Source of the DNA: Thermoguttaceae bacterium
Lineage (GTDB): Bacteria; Planctomycetota; Planctomycetia; Pirellulales; Thermoguttaceae
Reading direction: 5' to 3'
Assembly: GCA_025062105.1 (NCBI GenBank)
Contig: JANXAQ010000327.1
Location: forward strand, 1-33,669
DNA length: 33,669 nt
Shown here: one piece after another, positions 7,225 through 15,850 of the stretch
How positions within the stretch are numbered: position 1 is the first letter of the stretch
Layout: each line of letters opens with the position of its first letter
Made by a program: the position numbers and the translations under genes
The notes under the pieces: model-generated
The model's input: only the letters and a program-made list of their open reading frames with translations
Told to the model about the DNA's origin: nothing
Database searches by the model: none

Positions 7225-10200
7225 ATGAATCCCCTGGAAATCACTCAACAAGCTAGCAGCCTTGTTCGTGGCGGGAATGGTTCAGAATCGGGTGGGCGAG
7301 GATTGACCATCCAGCCGATCTTCTGCCCATCGGAATTAGCCGATCCATTCGATTCCGTGTCATGGGAAGGCCGAACCGCGGCTATCAAAGCTGATGATGG
7401 CCAAGTGCTGTTTGAACAACAAGACTGCGAAGTACCGGCCACTTGGAGCCAATTGGCAACTAATGTGGTGGCCAGCAAATATTTTTACGGGGAAATCGGT
7501 ACTCCTCGACGGGAGAAGAGCGTTCGGCAGTTGATCCATCGGGTAGTCCGGACGATCACTGATTGGGGATTGGCTGACGGCTATTTTGCCAGCCCGGCCG
7601 ATGCCGAACGCTTCTACCGGGAACTAGTCTGGCTCTGCTTGCATCAGTATGCGGCTTTCAATTCGCCGGTCTGGTTCAATGTAGGGCTATATCATCAGTA
7701 CGGGATCAAGGGGGCCCAATGCACCTGGCATTGGAATGCGGCAAAGGGCCAGGCAGAACAACCCGAAAACCCCTACGAATATCCTCAGGCATCGGCCTGT
7801 TTTATCCAGAGTGTCCAGGACAACATGGAGGACATTATGGAGCTAGCCCGGAGCGAGGCGATGCTGTTTAAGTTTGGCTCCGGTACCGGTACGGATTTAT
7901 CGACGCTTCGTTCGTTCCGGGAGAAGCTTTCGGGCGGGGGGAGGCCTTCGGGGCCGATTTCCTTTATGCGGGTCTATGATCAGATTGCGGCGGTGGTAAA
8001 AAGTGGTGGCAAAACCCGGCGGGCCGCCAAAATGCAATCCCTCAAAGTGACCCACCCAGATATTATGGAATTTATCCAGTGTAAGCGGCAGGAGGAGCGA
8101 AAGGCTCGGATGCTTATCGAAAAGGGCCTTAGCCCCGAAGAAGCGATGAACTCGGTCTTGTTCCAGAACGCTAATCTTTCGGTCCGGGTAACCGACGAGT
8201 TTATGCGGGCCGTAGAAACGGATCAAATGTGGACCACCCGGTGGGTTACTGATCCTAGCAAAGAAGGCCCCACGTATCGGGCACGGGAACTATTGGACGC
8301 CATGGCCGAATGTGCTTGGGAGTGCGGCGATCCAGGCATCCAATACGATACCACCATCAACCGGTGGCACACCTGTCCGAACTCCGGCCGAATCAATGCA
8401 TCGAACCCTTGTTCTGAATTTATGTTTATAGATGACTCTGCCTGTAACCTTGCCAGCGTGAACCTAATGAAGTTTCGGCGAGAAGATGGCTCGTTCGATG
8501 CAGACCGCTTTGCCGCCGCCTGCCGGATCATCTTTATCGCTCAGGAAATCCTGGTGGACCGTTCCAGTTACCCGACCAAAAAAATCGCCGAAAATAGCCA
8601 TCGCTTTCGGCCGATTGGTCTGGGATATACCAACCTAGGAAGTCTGCTGATGGCCAGCGGGCTGCCGTATGATTCGGACCAGGCCCGTGGGCTTTGTAGC
8701 GTGATAACGGCCATTATGACGGGAGCAGCATACCGAACTAGTGTGGAGTTGGCCGCTGCCAAAGGCCCCTTCGAAGCCTTCGAGCTCAACCGAGACCCTA
8801 TGCTCCATGTCATGGAAATGCATTGGGATGCGGTGCAAAAGATCCGAACGGCCCCCCCGGAACTGCTGGCAGTTGCCCGGCGCATCTGGGATCAGGTCCT
8901 GCTGGAAGGCCGACGTTACGGATTCCGAAACGCCCAAGCTACCGTGCTAGCTCCGACCGGCACAATCAGTTTCATGATGGACTGCGACACCACAGGGATT
9001 GAGCCGGACATCGCTCTGGTCAAATACAAACAACTGGCTGGTGGCGGAGTCCTGAAGATCGTCAACAATACCGTGCCGTTGGCTCTGCGCACGCTAGGCT
9101 ATTCCGAAGGTCAAATTCAGTCCATCGTAGAATATGTTCACCGAGAAGGAACCATCGAAGGCGCTCCGGAGCTAAAATCGGAGCATTTGCCTGTGTTTGA
9201 CTGTGCTTTCCAGCCTGCCAAGGGAGGCCGCTCCATCCATTGGCGGGCGCATATTTTGATGATGGCAGCCGCTCAGCCGTTTATCTCCGGCGCCATCTCC
9301 AAAACCGTCAACCTGCCAAAAGATGCCACGCCCCAAGATATTCGGGATGCCTACATGGAAGCTTGGCGATTGGGGCTAAAGGCTTTGGCCGTCTATCGAG
9401 ATGGTTCCAAAAACATGCAGGTGCTTGTCGTCAAAAAGGAACAGAAGGAGAAAGAGGAGGCTCCTAAGCCACTGCCTGGACCTCGGCGGGAACGCCTGCC
9501 CGATACCCGCCGCTCGATTACCCATAAGTTTTCCGTGGCCGGGCATGAAGGCTATATTACTGTAGGAATGTACCCGGATGGCCGTCCAGGAGAACTTTTT
9601 ATCACTATGGCCAAGGAAGGAAGCACCATCGGCGGCCTGATGGACTGCTTTGGTACGGCCGTCTCGATGAGCTTGCAGTATGGGGTGCCACTCGAAGTAT
9701 ATGTTAATAAGTTTACTAACACTCGGTTTGAACCCATGGGATTCACCTCCAATCCAGAAATCCGATACGCCAAAAGCATCGTCGATTACATCTTCCGATG
9801 GTTAGGGCTGATGTTTCTGCCTGGCTATCGGGAAGCCCAACGGGCAGCCGAACAGCTCGGGCTACCCGCCGGAGAACCAGCCGTAGCACAACCTGCCGTC
9901 GCAGAACCCTCGCCCGCCTCCCCAGGGGTTTCAGTCCCAGCTTGGCAATTTTGGCCCCCAAGTGCCAATTCACCGGACGGCGCCTGGGTTCGTCCGGAGC
10001 AATCCTCCGCTGTTCGCTCCGGCAAGCCCGAATCGGCTGCCTTACCGGCCTCTTTGGCACCCACATCCTCAGCCGTTCCAAATCCTAGATCGCCCTCAGA
10101 CGGCTCCCCAACCGCTTCCGTCTCTCCGACCGAAGCTGCCAAAGGACCAGGCCCTGCTTATGCCCGGCTTCAAGATGTTGTCCTTTTCCAAGACGATGCC

Positions 10201-10290
10201 CCCCCTTGCGATCATTGCGGCGCCATCACTTGGCGAAGCGGAAATTGCTACGTCTGCCGCAATTGCGGCCATAGCATGGGCTGCTCGTAA
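7225..10290 (+). CDS. nrdJ: Adenosylcobalamin-dependent (class II) ribonucleotide reductase
   Basis: 1021 residues from the ATG at 7225, which has GGAGGG at 8 bases; an in-frame TTG at 7210 lacks a suitable site. It reduces ribonucleotides to deoxyribonucleotides using coenzyme B12. The active-site loop NPCSE is present (radical Cys396, Glu398), with the redox-pair cysteines in SACFIQS and DSACNLASVNL, and the substrate-binding APTGTISFMMD motif. No N-terminal ATP-cone is apparent. After the catalytic barrel there is a TSCPD-like domain (GYITVGMYPDGRPGELFITM), then a Pro/Ala/Ser-rich linker of about 110 residues, then a C-terminal zinc ribbon with CDHCG and CRNCG pairs ending CS. The linker is low-complexity and probably flexible. 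Paired palindromes upstream suggest NrdR control. Confidence 0.95.
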   Translation: MNPLEITQQASSLVRGGNGSESGGRGLTIQPIFCPSELADPFDSVSWEGRTAAIKADDGQVLFEQQDCEVPATWSQLATNVVASKYFYGEIGTPRREKSVRQLIHRVVRTITDWGLADGYFASPADAERFYRELVWLCLHQYAAFNSPVWFNVGLYHQYGIKGAQCTWHWNAAKGQAEQPENPYEYPQASACFIQSVQDNMEDIMELARSEAMLFKFGSGTGTDLSTLRSFREKLSGGGRPSGPISFMRVYDQIAAVVKSGGKTRRAAKMQSLKVTHPDIMEFIQCKRQEERKARMLIEKGLSPEEAMNSVLFQNANLSVRVTDEFMRAVETDQMWTTRWVTDPSKEGPTYRARELLDAMAECAWECGDPGIQYDTTINRWHTCPNSGRINASNPCSEFMFIDDSACNLASVNLMKFRREDGSFDADRFAAACRIIFIAQEILVDRSSYPTKKIAENSHRFRPIGLGYTNLGSLLMASGLPYDSDQARGLCSVITAIMTGAAYRTSVELAAAKGPFEAFELNRDPMLHVMEMHWDAVQKIRTAPPELLAVARRIWDQVLLEGRRYGFRNAQATVLAPTGTISFMMDCDTTGIEPDIALVKYKQLAGGGVLKIVNNTVPLALRTLGYSEGQIQSIVEYVHREGTIEGAPELKSEHLPVFDCAFQPAKGGRSIHWRAHILMMAAAQPFISGAISKTVNLPKDATPQDIRDAYMEAWRLGLKALAVYRDGSKNMQVLVVKKEQKEKEEAPKPLPGPRRERLPDTRRSITHKFSVAGHEGYITVGMYPDGRPGELFITMAKEGSTIGGLMDCFGTAVSMSLQYGVPLEVYVNKFTNTRFEPMGFTSNPEIRYAKSIVDYIFRWLGLMFLPGYREAQRAAEQLGLPAGEPAVAQPAVAEPSPASPGVSVPAWQFWPPSANSPDGAWVRPEQSSAVRSGKPESAALPASLAPTSSAVPNPRSPSDGSPTASVSPTEAAKGPGPAYARLQDVVLFQDDAPPCDHCGAITWRSGNCYVCRNCGHSMGCS

Positions 10291-10302
10291 CACCACAGCG
10301 AC

Positions 10303-10336
10303 ATAGGGCTTCGTTTTTAATAGGGCTTCGTTTTTA
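10303..10336 (+). repeat. Perfect 17-bp tandem duplication after nrdJ
   Basis: ATAGGGCTTCGTTTTTA occurs twice head to tail (10303-10319 and 10320-10336), starting 13 bp after the nrdJ stop codon. Each unit ends in a run of five T bases, but no strong stem precedes them, so it is not a convincing terminator. Confidence 0.9.
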
Positions 10337-10674
10337 GAACCATTTTACCCGAGTGAAAAAAACCCGCCCCTGAGCTGGAAAAGGTCAGCAGCTGTTTGGC
10401 TGAGCCAGTACAGAGCCTCCAAAACACAAGCTCACCGTATCGTTTTCCCGTAAACTCGGCCTCTACCCCCTGGCATGAGTATCCACCTGACTTGGTAAAC
10501 TGACCCAGGAGCTTCACTATCGCTCTTTCATCCGGGCTTGGCTGCTTTTTAGCCTCTGGGAGCCGGTCTTGGTTTTACCAGACCGAACAGTGTGTCTTTC
10601 GAATAGAGGTCAAGAAATTCTTAGCTCTGGTGGTTCTTCGGGACGCCGAGACAGTCCCCTGTAAGATGTGCAAA
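10337..10674. other. Intergenic, nothing recognised
   Basis: About 340 bases between the nrdJ 3' region and the next family A repeat. I see no gene, RNA, terminator or repeat-family member. Confidence 0.5.
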
Positions 10675-10862
10675 GGAACCTCTGCAAAATCCTAAAGATG
10701 CAGGGAACGTTATGAACTTTTGCTTTGGTAGAGATTGGCCTGCCCGATTCAAAAACCTACTAGACGAGGTGGTTAGCAGTGGTAGCAGGCCTATATATTT
10801 GGGTAAAAGTGGTGAGCACCGGATGGTGTAAAAACATCTCTTTTAAACTATGCAAAGGTTCC
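10675..10862 (+). repeat. Family A repeat, full length, forward
   Basis: It starts GGAACCTCTGCAAAATCCTA and ends AACTATGCAAAGGTTCC. The core blocks ATGAACTTTTGCTTT, AAACCTACT, GGTTAGCAGTGGTAGCAGG and GTGTAAAAACATCTCTTTT are in family order. The flanks CAAA and AAAA are similar but not identical. It ends about 95 bp before the M28 peptidase start. Confidence 0.8.
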
Positions 10863-10957
10863 AAAACAGCAGTTTTGGGGGCTGGCCAATTTAAGATGCT
10901 AAACTCCTTTTTCTGGTTGAAATGCCGTGTCAGCATACCCTCGTTAGGAGTTGACCG

Positions 10958-12025
10958 ATGAAACAATGCTTCTGGTTTGTTTTGAGTTGTGTTTTTTGGA
11001 CGATAGGAGGAAGGATTGGGCTGAGCGAGGAGGCCGCGGAAAAGACTGCTTCCGCCCGGGAAGCCCGTTGGACGAGCCTTTGGAGTGAGCCGAAACTAGT
11101 CGATGAAATCTACACTATCCTGAAGAAAGTTCAGCAGGAGGAGATTCGTCGACATTTATTTTATCTGGCCAAAGATCCGTTGCCGTTTCGGAAACTCAAT
11201 TACACTCGTCCCGGCCAGCAAAAAAGTACTCTCCATGAGGCGGATGATTATATTACAGGGCAGCTTCAAAAATGGGGTTACCAAGTGGATTGGGAGGAGG
11301 TTATGGTGCAAGCGTTCCGGAGGGACCCGAAAAAGCCCAAAGCTCACCAATACTCTCCGCCGGCGGCGGAGGATCCTTGGTATAAAGCCTATAATCTGTA
11401 CGCCGAGCGGAGGGGCCGTCGCTGCCCGGAAGAGATCATCTTGCTATTAGCACACAAAGATTCCCAAAGCTGGGTGGATTCCCCTGGCGCTAACGATAAT
11501 GCGATTGGGACCGCCGGCCTGATGGAAATTGCTCGCGTATTAGCCCAGTATGAAAGCCACCGGACCATTCGATTTTTATGGTGCAACGAGGAACATTGGC
11601 CCTGGACAAGTGTAACTGCTGCCCGAAAGGCCAAGGAGCGGGGCGATAACATAATTGCGGTATTTAACCTAGACGGCATCGGCGTTAAATCGGCTGAGGA
11701 CACGGCGGCCGGAAAAAAGAAAAATGTCATTGTGTTTACTTTGCCGGAGGGCGAGGCCATCGCTCGGCTAGCCTTAGCAGCCAACCATCGCTTCCAGCTC
11801 GGACTGGAACAGAAGACTTTTAAACGTCCTCGGCCAGGCGATGACGACGGCTCTTTCGTTCAGGCGGGCTATCCGGCGGCCGTGGTGATGATCGGCTCCT
11901 TCCCCTATGCCGATCCCAACTATCATACCGAACAGGACATTCCAGAACGGACCGATGTGCCTAATGCCGCCATCACGGTCCAGTTGACTTTGGCTGTGGT
12001 ACTCACGCTGGACCGCGCGCCGTAA
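10958..12025 (+). CDS. Secreted M28-family zinc aminopeptidase-like protein
   Basis: 355 residues. An N-terminal signal peptide (MKQCFWFVLSCVFWTIGG) implies export. The M28 metal-binding set can be read in order: the His and Asp of LLAHKDS, the bridging Asp of GANDNAIGTAGLMEIAR, the Glu pair of WCNEEHWPW, the Asp of VFNLDGIG and the His of NYHTEQD. These match the two-zinc site of M28 exopeptidases, which cut N-terminal residues from peptides or act as glutaminyl-cyclase-like enzymes. The start has GGAG at 7 bases. It is a single gene between two family A repeats. The substrate cannot be predicted from the sequence. Confidence 0.85.
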   Translation: MKQCFWFVLSCVFWTIGGRIGLSEEAAEKTASAREARWTSLWSEPKLVDEIYTILKKVQQEEIRRHLFYLAKDPLPFRKLNYTRPGQQKSTLHEADDYITGQLQKWGYQVDWEEVMVQAFRRDPKKPKAHQYSPPAAEDPWYKAYNLYAERRGRRCPEEIILLLAHKDSQSWVDSPGANDNAIGTAGLMEIARVLAQYESHRTIRFLWCNEEHWPWTSVTAARKAKERGDNIIAVFNLDGIGVKSAEDTAAGKKKNVIVFTLPEGEAIARLALAANHRFQLGLEQKTFKRPRPGDDDGSFVQAGYPAAVVMIGSFPYADPNYHTEQDIPERTDVPNAAITVQLTLAVVLTLDRAP

Positions 12026-12135
12026 ATAGGAACCTTGTTTGGCCTGTCGCTTTTCTGCTAGCTTCCCTGGGCCCTTGGTTGCCGACGGCAGAGCGAAGAG
12101 GCTGGAGGCAATCCTCTACATTAGGTTATTCATTA

Positions 12136-12326
12136 GGAACCTCTGCAAAACAATGAACATATAGTCAACTTTGTGAATATTTGTGTCTCTAGCCGGTTGA
12201 TTCTCCTATCTGGAAATCTACGATCAATTGGGTGCTTGCAATGCTAGCAGCCCTATAGGTTGTGTGAGAGAGAAGACCAGCCAAAATGCTATAAAAATAT
12301 CCCTTTCGGAATTATGCAGAGGTCCC
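12136..12326 (+). repeat. Family A repeat with 4-bp target duplication ATTA
   Basis: It starts GGAACCTCTGCAAAACAATG and ends GAATTATGCAGAGGTCCC. It is flanked by ATTA on both sides (12132-12135 and 12327-12330). Internal blocks are in family order, including GTGCTTGCAATGCTAGCAGC and GCTATAAAAATATC. Confidence 0.85.
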
Positions 12327-12333
12327 ATTATGT

Positions 12334-12420
12334 TATTTCGACTTTTGCTAATTTTCCTAACTGGTCTTGCCATCAGCAGTTACGGCAAAACAGGTTAGGA
12401 AAAATGGCAAAAGTCGAGCT
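12334..12420. repeat. Short family B palindrome (87 bp)
   Basis: The ends TTTCGACTTTTGCTAATTTT and AAAATGGCAAAAGTCGAGCT are inverted repeats. The middle (CTAACTGG, then CAGGTTAGG) pairs too, so the whole element can fold into one hairpin. It is about half the usual length for the family and is followed directly by a family C copy. Confidence 0.75.
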
Positions 12421-12421
12421 C

Positions 12422-12578
12422 AGAGGCTGTGCTCAAATTGGGATGTAGCGGTTTCTAATCGATTTTCCCCGATCGTCCCTCCGCTGAACTCTCCTTAAAA
12501 ATAGAGATTTTGGAGATTCTAGAGAATTAGGACAGAAACTCCCTTTCATCATAGAAAACGCATTTCAGGACAGCCTCT
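12422..12578 (+). repeat. Family C repeat, forward
   Basis: It begins AGAGGCTGTGCTC and ends CAGGACAGCCTCT. The shared internal blocks are CTCCTTAAAAATAGAGATTT, TGGAGATTCTAGAGAATTAG and TTTCATCATAGAAAACGC. It abuts the family B element on its left. Confidence 0.75.
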
Positions 12579-12589
12579 CAGAGTGCGAA

Positions 12590-12607
12590 CAACCTTTCAA
12601 CAGAGCC
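12590..12607. mobile_element. Solo right end of the 112-bp MITE-like element
   Basis: CAACCTTTCAACAGAGCC is identical over 18 bp to the right end at 1801-1818. No matching left end is nearby. It lies 10 bp from the larC stop codon, so it may be a remnant of an older insertion. Confidence 0.55.
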
Positions 12608-12617
12608 GGGCAGCTTC

Positions 12618-13820
12618 TCAGGGGTTGGGGGAGGAGAACTGGGTTGGGTCGAAGGCTCTTAGGGCTGCGTCATAGACAGTGCGGAGCGGCAACCTCTGCT
12701 GAACAGCCACACGCTGGCAGGCGTCGAACTCCGGCGAAAACCGTGCCTGGCCGTCCGGCCCCCAATAAACCTTCCCCTCAATCGGGCCCCAGGCCGTCTG
12801 CACGCGGTGGCAGGAGCGGGGCAGCAGGTGTCGGCTGACCGGCCAGCGTCGAATGCCCAAGGTAGTCGTCTCCTGAAACAGGATCTGTTCCAAGCGGCCC
12901 ACATCCTCCGCCCGACACAGCACCGAAAGTTTTACTGCTGGTCGATTCTTCTTCATCTGAATGGCCGTCGTATAAACATCCAATGCACCGGCCTCCAAGA
13001 GCTGGCCCGTACAGTAGCCAATCCATTCGCCACTAGTATCGTCCAGGTTGGTTTCGAGTATCCAGACAGTGTCGGTGCCCAGCTGGTGGATCGGTTCTCC
13101 CAAAAAGAGACGTAAAATATTAGGTTGTTCTTGCAGATCCCGGCTGCCTGCCCCATAGCCAATCCGTTCGATCCGGATAGCCGGCAAGGGGCCGAACTCC
13201 TCGACAAGGCAGGCCACAATGGCGGCGCCGGTCGGGGTGGTCAGTTCTGCCTGCACGAAGGAATCAGCCAAGGGGATGCCGCACAAAAGTTCTCCCGTTG
13301 CCGGCGCTGGCACCGGCAACCGGCCATGCTCCGTCTGTACCCAGCCACTACCTACTGGTATCGGAGAAGCCGCCAGCCGATCAATCCCCAACAGATCCAG
13401 CCCCACCGCCACCCCACAAATATCGACAATCGAATCCACCGCACCAAGTTCATGAAAGTGGACCTTTTCTACGGTGGTGCCGTGGACCTTGGCCTCGGCT
13501 TGCGCGATTCGGACAAACACCGTCAAGGCAGTCTTTTTCTGCCGATCGGTCAGCCGGCTTTGCTCGATAATCCGCTGAATGTGCTCCAGATGCCGATGGC
13601 CGCTCTGCGGCGGATGTTCTACAGTGATCTTTAATGCCCGGATTCCTTTCTTTTTTACCTCCCCAGCTACCAACCGCGCCCCTAACCCCAGGGACTCCAC
13701 CGCCTCGTTGAGCACTTCCAACGATGCCCCAGCATCCACCAGAGCAGCCAACATCATATCGCCGCTAATCCCACTGGAACAATCTAAATAGGCAATTTTT
13801 CCCACCGAAGCTTCTCCCAT
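12618..13820 (-). CDS. larC: Nickel-pincer cofactor biosynthesis protein LarC
   Basis: 400 residues, the normal length for the DUF111/LarC family. LarC is a CTP-dependent cyclometallase that inserts nickel into the pyridinium-dithiocarboxylate cofactor used by lactate racemase and related enzymes. The family signature near the N-terminus is present (KIAYLDCSSGISGDMMLAAL), followed by VEKVHFHELGAVDSIVDICG with its His residues, and the C-terminal LETNLDDTSGEWIGYC and QMKKNRPAVKLSVLC blocks. The ATG at 13820 adds a few residues before the conserved start; an in-frame GTG five codons later is possible. No larA, larB or larE lies in this window, so the partner genes must be elsewhere. The single-frame classical form is intact, with no programmed frameshift. 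Confidence 0.93.
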   Translation of the reverse strand: MGEASVGKIAYLDCSSGISGDMMLAALVDAGASLEVLNEAVESLGLGARLVAGEVKKKGIRALKITVEHPPQSGHRHLEHIQRIIEQSRLTDRQKKTALTVFVRIAQAEAKVHGTTVEKVHFHELGAVDSIVDICGVAVGLDLLGIDRLAASPIPVGSGWVQTEHGRLPVPAPATGELLCGIPLADSFVQAELTTPTGAAIVACLVEEFGPLPAIRIERIGYGAGSRDLQEQPNILRLFLGEPIHQLGTDTVWILETNLDDTSGEWIGYCTGQLLEAGALDVYTTAIQMKKNRPAVKLSVLCRAEDVGRLEQILFQETTTLGIRRWPVSRHLLPRSCHRVQTAWGPIEGKVYWGPDGQARFSPEFDACQRVAVQQRLPLRTVYDAALRAFDPTQFSSPNP

Positions 13821-13896
13821 CAGTGCTCAAAGGAAAACCAGTTATCAGGAGTATAACACAACAGTTAGCAATATGCGAACCTTCTCCCGCTCTGGG

Positions 13897-14182
13897 CTCG
13901 CTGTTACCCATCTCTTTGGGAGGTATTTACCATCACAACGCCAGCAAATAAGCGCCCCAAATAGGGGGAAAACAAACCTTTCGAAAGAAGCTAATTGCTA
14001 CTTTGGAGAAATTGCATACTTTAGGAAAGACTCCTTGGAAGATCCGGAGAATCCATGGTTTCTGAAACTGTTTTCCATATTGCCTATTTTATCCATTGTA
14101 TGTTCTTCAACGAGCTTTCGCCATTTGCCTAAACTAACTGATATCCAAGCACTTTAATACCCATTGGTCTATAACAATAAGC
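13897..14182 (+). repeat. Family D repeat, degenerate
   Basis: It opens with GCTCGCTGTTACCCATCTCT and closes with GTCTATAACAATAAGC. Internal blocks include AATAGGGGGAAAACAAACCT, AGAAATTGCATACTTTAGG, GGAAGATCCGGAGAATCCAT and AACGAGCTTTCGCCATTTGC, in the same order as the intact copy at 27361-27613. End positions are approximate. Confidence 0.6.
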
Positions 14183-14199
14183 TGCTCAGGACTGGTGGT

Positions 14200-14325
14200 T
14201 ATACACCTCTTTGTCGGCAACAGCGCCTACCCAAGCTTCCTACCAGCCAAGGAGGGAAGGAACGGAACTTTGCAAACAAGGAGCCAAGGGGCTTGGGGAA
14301 TTTAGGAAGTCTAGAAAAATGTTTT
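14200..14325 (+). repeat. Family D repeat, left part only
   Basis: GGTTATACACCTCTTTGTCGG at the start corresponds to the D terminus, and GGGAATTTAGGAAGTCTAGA further on matches the middle of the family. The right half is replaced by a family A copy starting at 14326. Confidence 0.45.
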
Positions 14326-14686
14326 AGAACCTCTGCAAAATCCTGGACATGAACTTCGTAAACATCTGATTCTCTAGCCGTTCGGTCCTCCTACCTGTAC
14401 AGCTGCTATCTATTGGCTGCTAGCAATGCTAGCAGCTCTATATGGGAACCTCTGCATAATACTGAACATGTAGTGAACTATATGAACTTTTGATTCTGTA
14501 AGTTTTATTTGCCCCCATCTAAATACCTACTATAGGTAAGGTGCTAACAGTCCTAGCAACCCAATACATTGGGTCAGTCCCGGAGGGAAGCGAACGATAT
14601 AATTATGCAGAGGTTCCTATGTTGTGTTAGGGGGCAGACAGCCAAAATGGGATAAAAATATCTCTTTTGAATTATGCAGAGGTTCC
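14326..14686 (+). repeat. Family A repeat (outer) interrupted by another A copy
   Basis: The left arm is AGAACCTCTGCAAAATCCTG to the GCTAGCAATGCTAGCAGC core (14326-14444). The right arm, with AATGGGATAAAAATATCTCT and TTATGCAGAGGTTCC, is at 14622-14686. Between them sits a complete second family A element flanked by TATG duplications. The right end overlaps the upstream open part of the SIMPL gene frame, which supports the later start codon for that gene. Confidence 0.8.
14445..14617 (+). mobile_element. Family A element nested in another A, TSD TATG
   Basis: A 173-bp copy running from GGAACCTCTGCATAATACTG to ATAATTATGCAGAGGTTCC, flanked by TATG at 14441-14444 and 14618-14621. Deleting it with one TATG rejoins the outer family A copy, so the boundaries of the mobile unit are defined to the base. 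Confidence 0.88.
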
Positions 14687-14817
14687 AAAAATCTGCTTCC
14701 CCCGCCATCTTGGAGGGATGGCTGAGAATTGCAGAAGATGGTACCATAACATGTTGCAGGAGACGGCGTGGGACAAAGCAAATTGCTGTGCTTAGGTTTC
14801 CAACAAAGGGACTTGCC

Positions 14818-15582
14818 ATGAACAAGCTCATGGGGATAGGTGTATGGGTTTCGATGTTGGCTTCTGGAGCATGGGGGCAGACAGGTTCCGTCAATCTGGA
14901 ACCGCCAAAAATCATTGTTCAGGGTGAAGCGGTCGTCTATGTCAAACCGGATAAAATCCTTCTGAGCTTCGGCATTGAAACCTGGGACAAACAGGATATC
15001 CTGACAGCCAAACAGAAAAATACCGAGATTTTTCGGAAGGCGTTGGGCGTACTCCACCAGTTGGGCATTCCCGACAAAGACATTCAGACGGACTATCTTT
15101 CCATCGAACCACGGTATCGGGACGGCTACCGACGAGAAGAATTTGTGGGTTACTTTGTACGAAATACATTTGTAGTAACGCTCCGGGAACCGGAAAAGCT
15201 GGAGCAATTGATCACCCAGATGCTACAAGCGGGTGTGCCGTACATTCACGGCGTGGATTTCCAGAGCAGCGAGTTTAAGAAGTATCGGGAGCAGGCTCGG
15301 ACCTTGGCCCTCCAGGCGGCCAAGGAAAAGGCTGAGAAAATGGCTGCCGCGCTGGGTCAATCGATCGGCCCGCCGCTACAAATCCAAGAAGGCCAGTCCC
15401 CCTGGTATTATTATTCTGGGTGGAGTGGATGGGGCTTTAGCCGAGCCCAAACTATGGCGCAAAATGTGCTACAAGAAATCCCCGCGTCTTTCGAGCAGCC
15501 GGGGGAAACCATCGCCCTGGGCAAAATCGCCATCCGAGCCAGCGTTTCGGTGATCTTCCAATTGAAACAGCCCGAAAAATAA
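14818..15582 (+). CDS. Exported SIMPL (DUF541) domain protein
   Basis: 254 residues from the ATG at 14818. The frame is open back to 14674, but that part lies in a family A repeat and the signal peptide begins at this ATG (MNKLMGIGVWVSMLASGAWG), with AAAGGG upstream. The mature part opens with PPKIIVQGEAVVYVKPDKIL, the typical first strand of SIMPL/DUF541 proteins, and continues with the YRREEFVGYFVRNTFVVTLR and ALQAAKEKAEKMAAALG segments of the same family. Members are periplasmic or membrane-bound oligomers with no catalytic function assigned. It is a single gene followed by repeats. Confidence 0.85.
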   Translation: MNKLMGIGVWVSMLASGAWGQTGSVNLEPPKIIVQGEAVVYVKPDKILLSFGIETWDKQDILTAKQKNTEIFRKALGVLHQLGIPDKDIQTDYLSIEPRYRDGYRREEFVGYFVRNTFVVTLREPEKLEQLITQMLQAGVPYIHGVDFQSSEFKKYREQARTLALQAAKEKAEKMAAALGQSIGPPLQIQEGQSPWYYYSGWSGWGFSRAQTMAQNVLQEIPASFEQPGETIALGKIAIRASVSVIFQLKQPEK

Positions 15583-15616
15583 TGGAATATTGTTTATGTA
15601 GCCGTGGGACACCCCC

Positions 15617-15759
15617 TCTCAACTTTTGCTAATTTCCAGAAGGTAGCCTACTTTAGATGTGCTAAGGCTTTGAAAATATGGAAGTTAGGAAAATTGTTGA
15701 ACAAGCGCACTTAATGCCTAACTCTTCGAAATAAAAGAAGTTAGAAAAATAGCAAAACC
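15617..15759 (+). repeat. Family B repeat
   Basis: The ends CTCAACTTTTGCTAATTT and AAAAATAGCAAAAC form the family's inverted repeat in a diverged form. The ATATGGAAGTTAGGAAAATT block lies in the middle. It starts about 35 bp after the SIMPL gene stop codon. Confidence 0.65.
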
Positions 15760-15850
15760 CCCTCGAAAGAGGGTGTTGGGCATTTCCTTGCCTACTTTTG
15801 CTGGTAAAAGTTAGCTACTATCTCTCTTTGGTACATGCGCCAGGCTAAAA

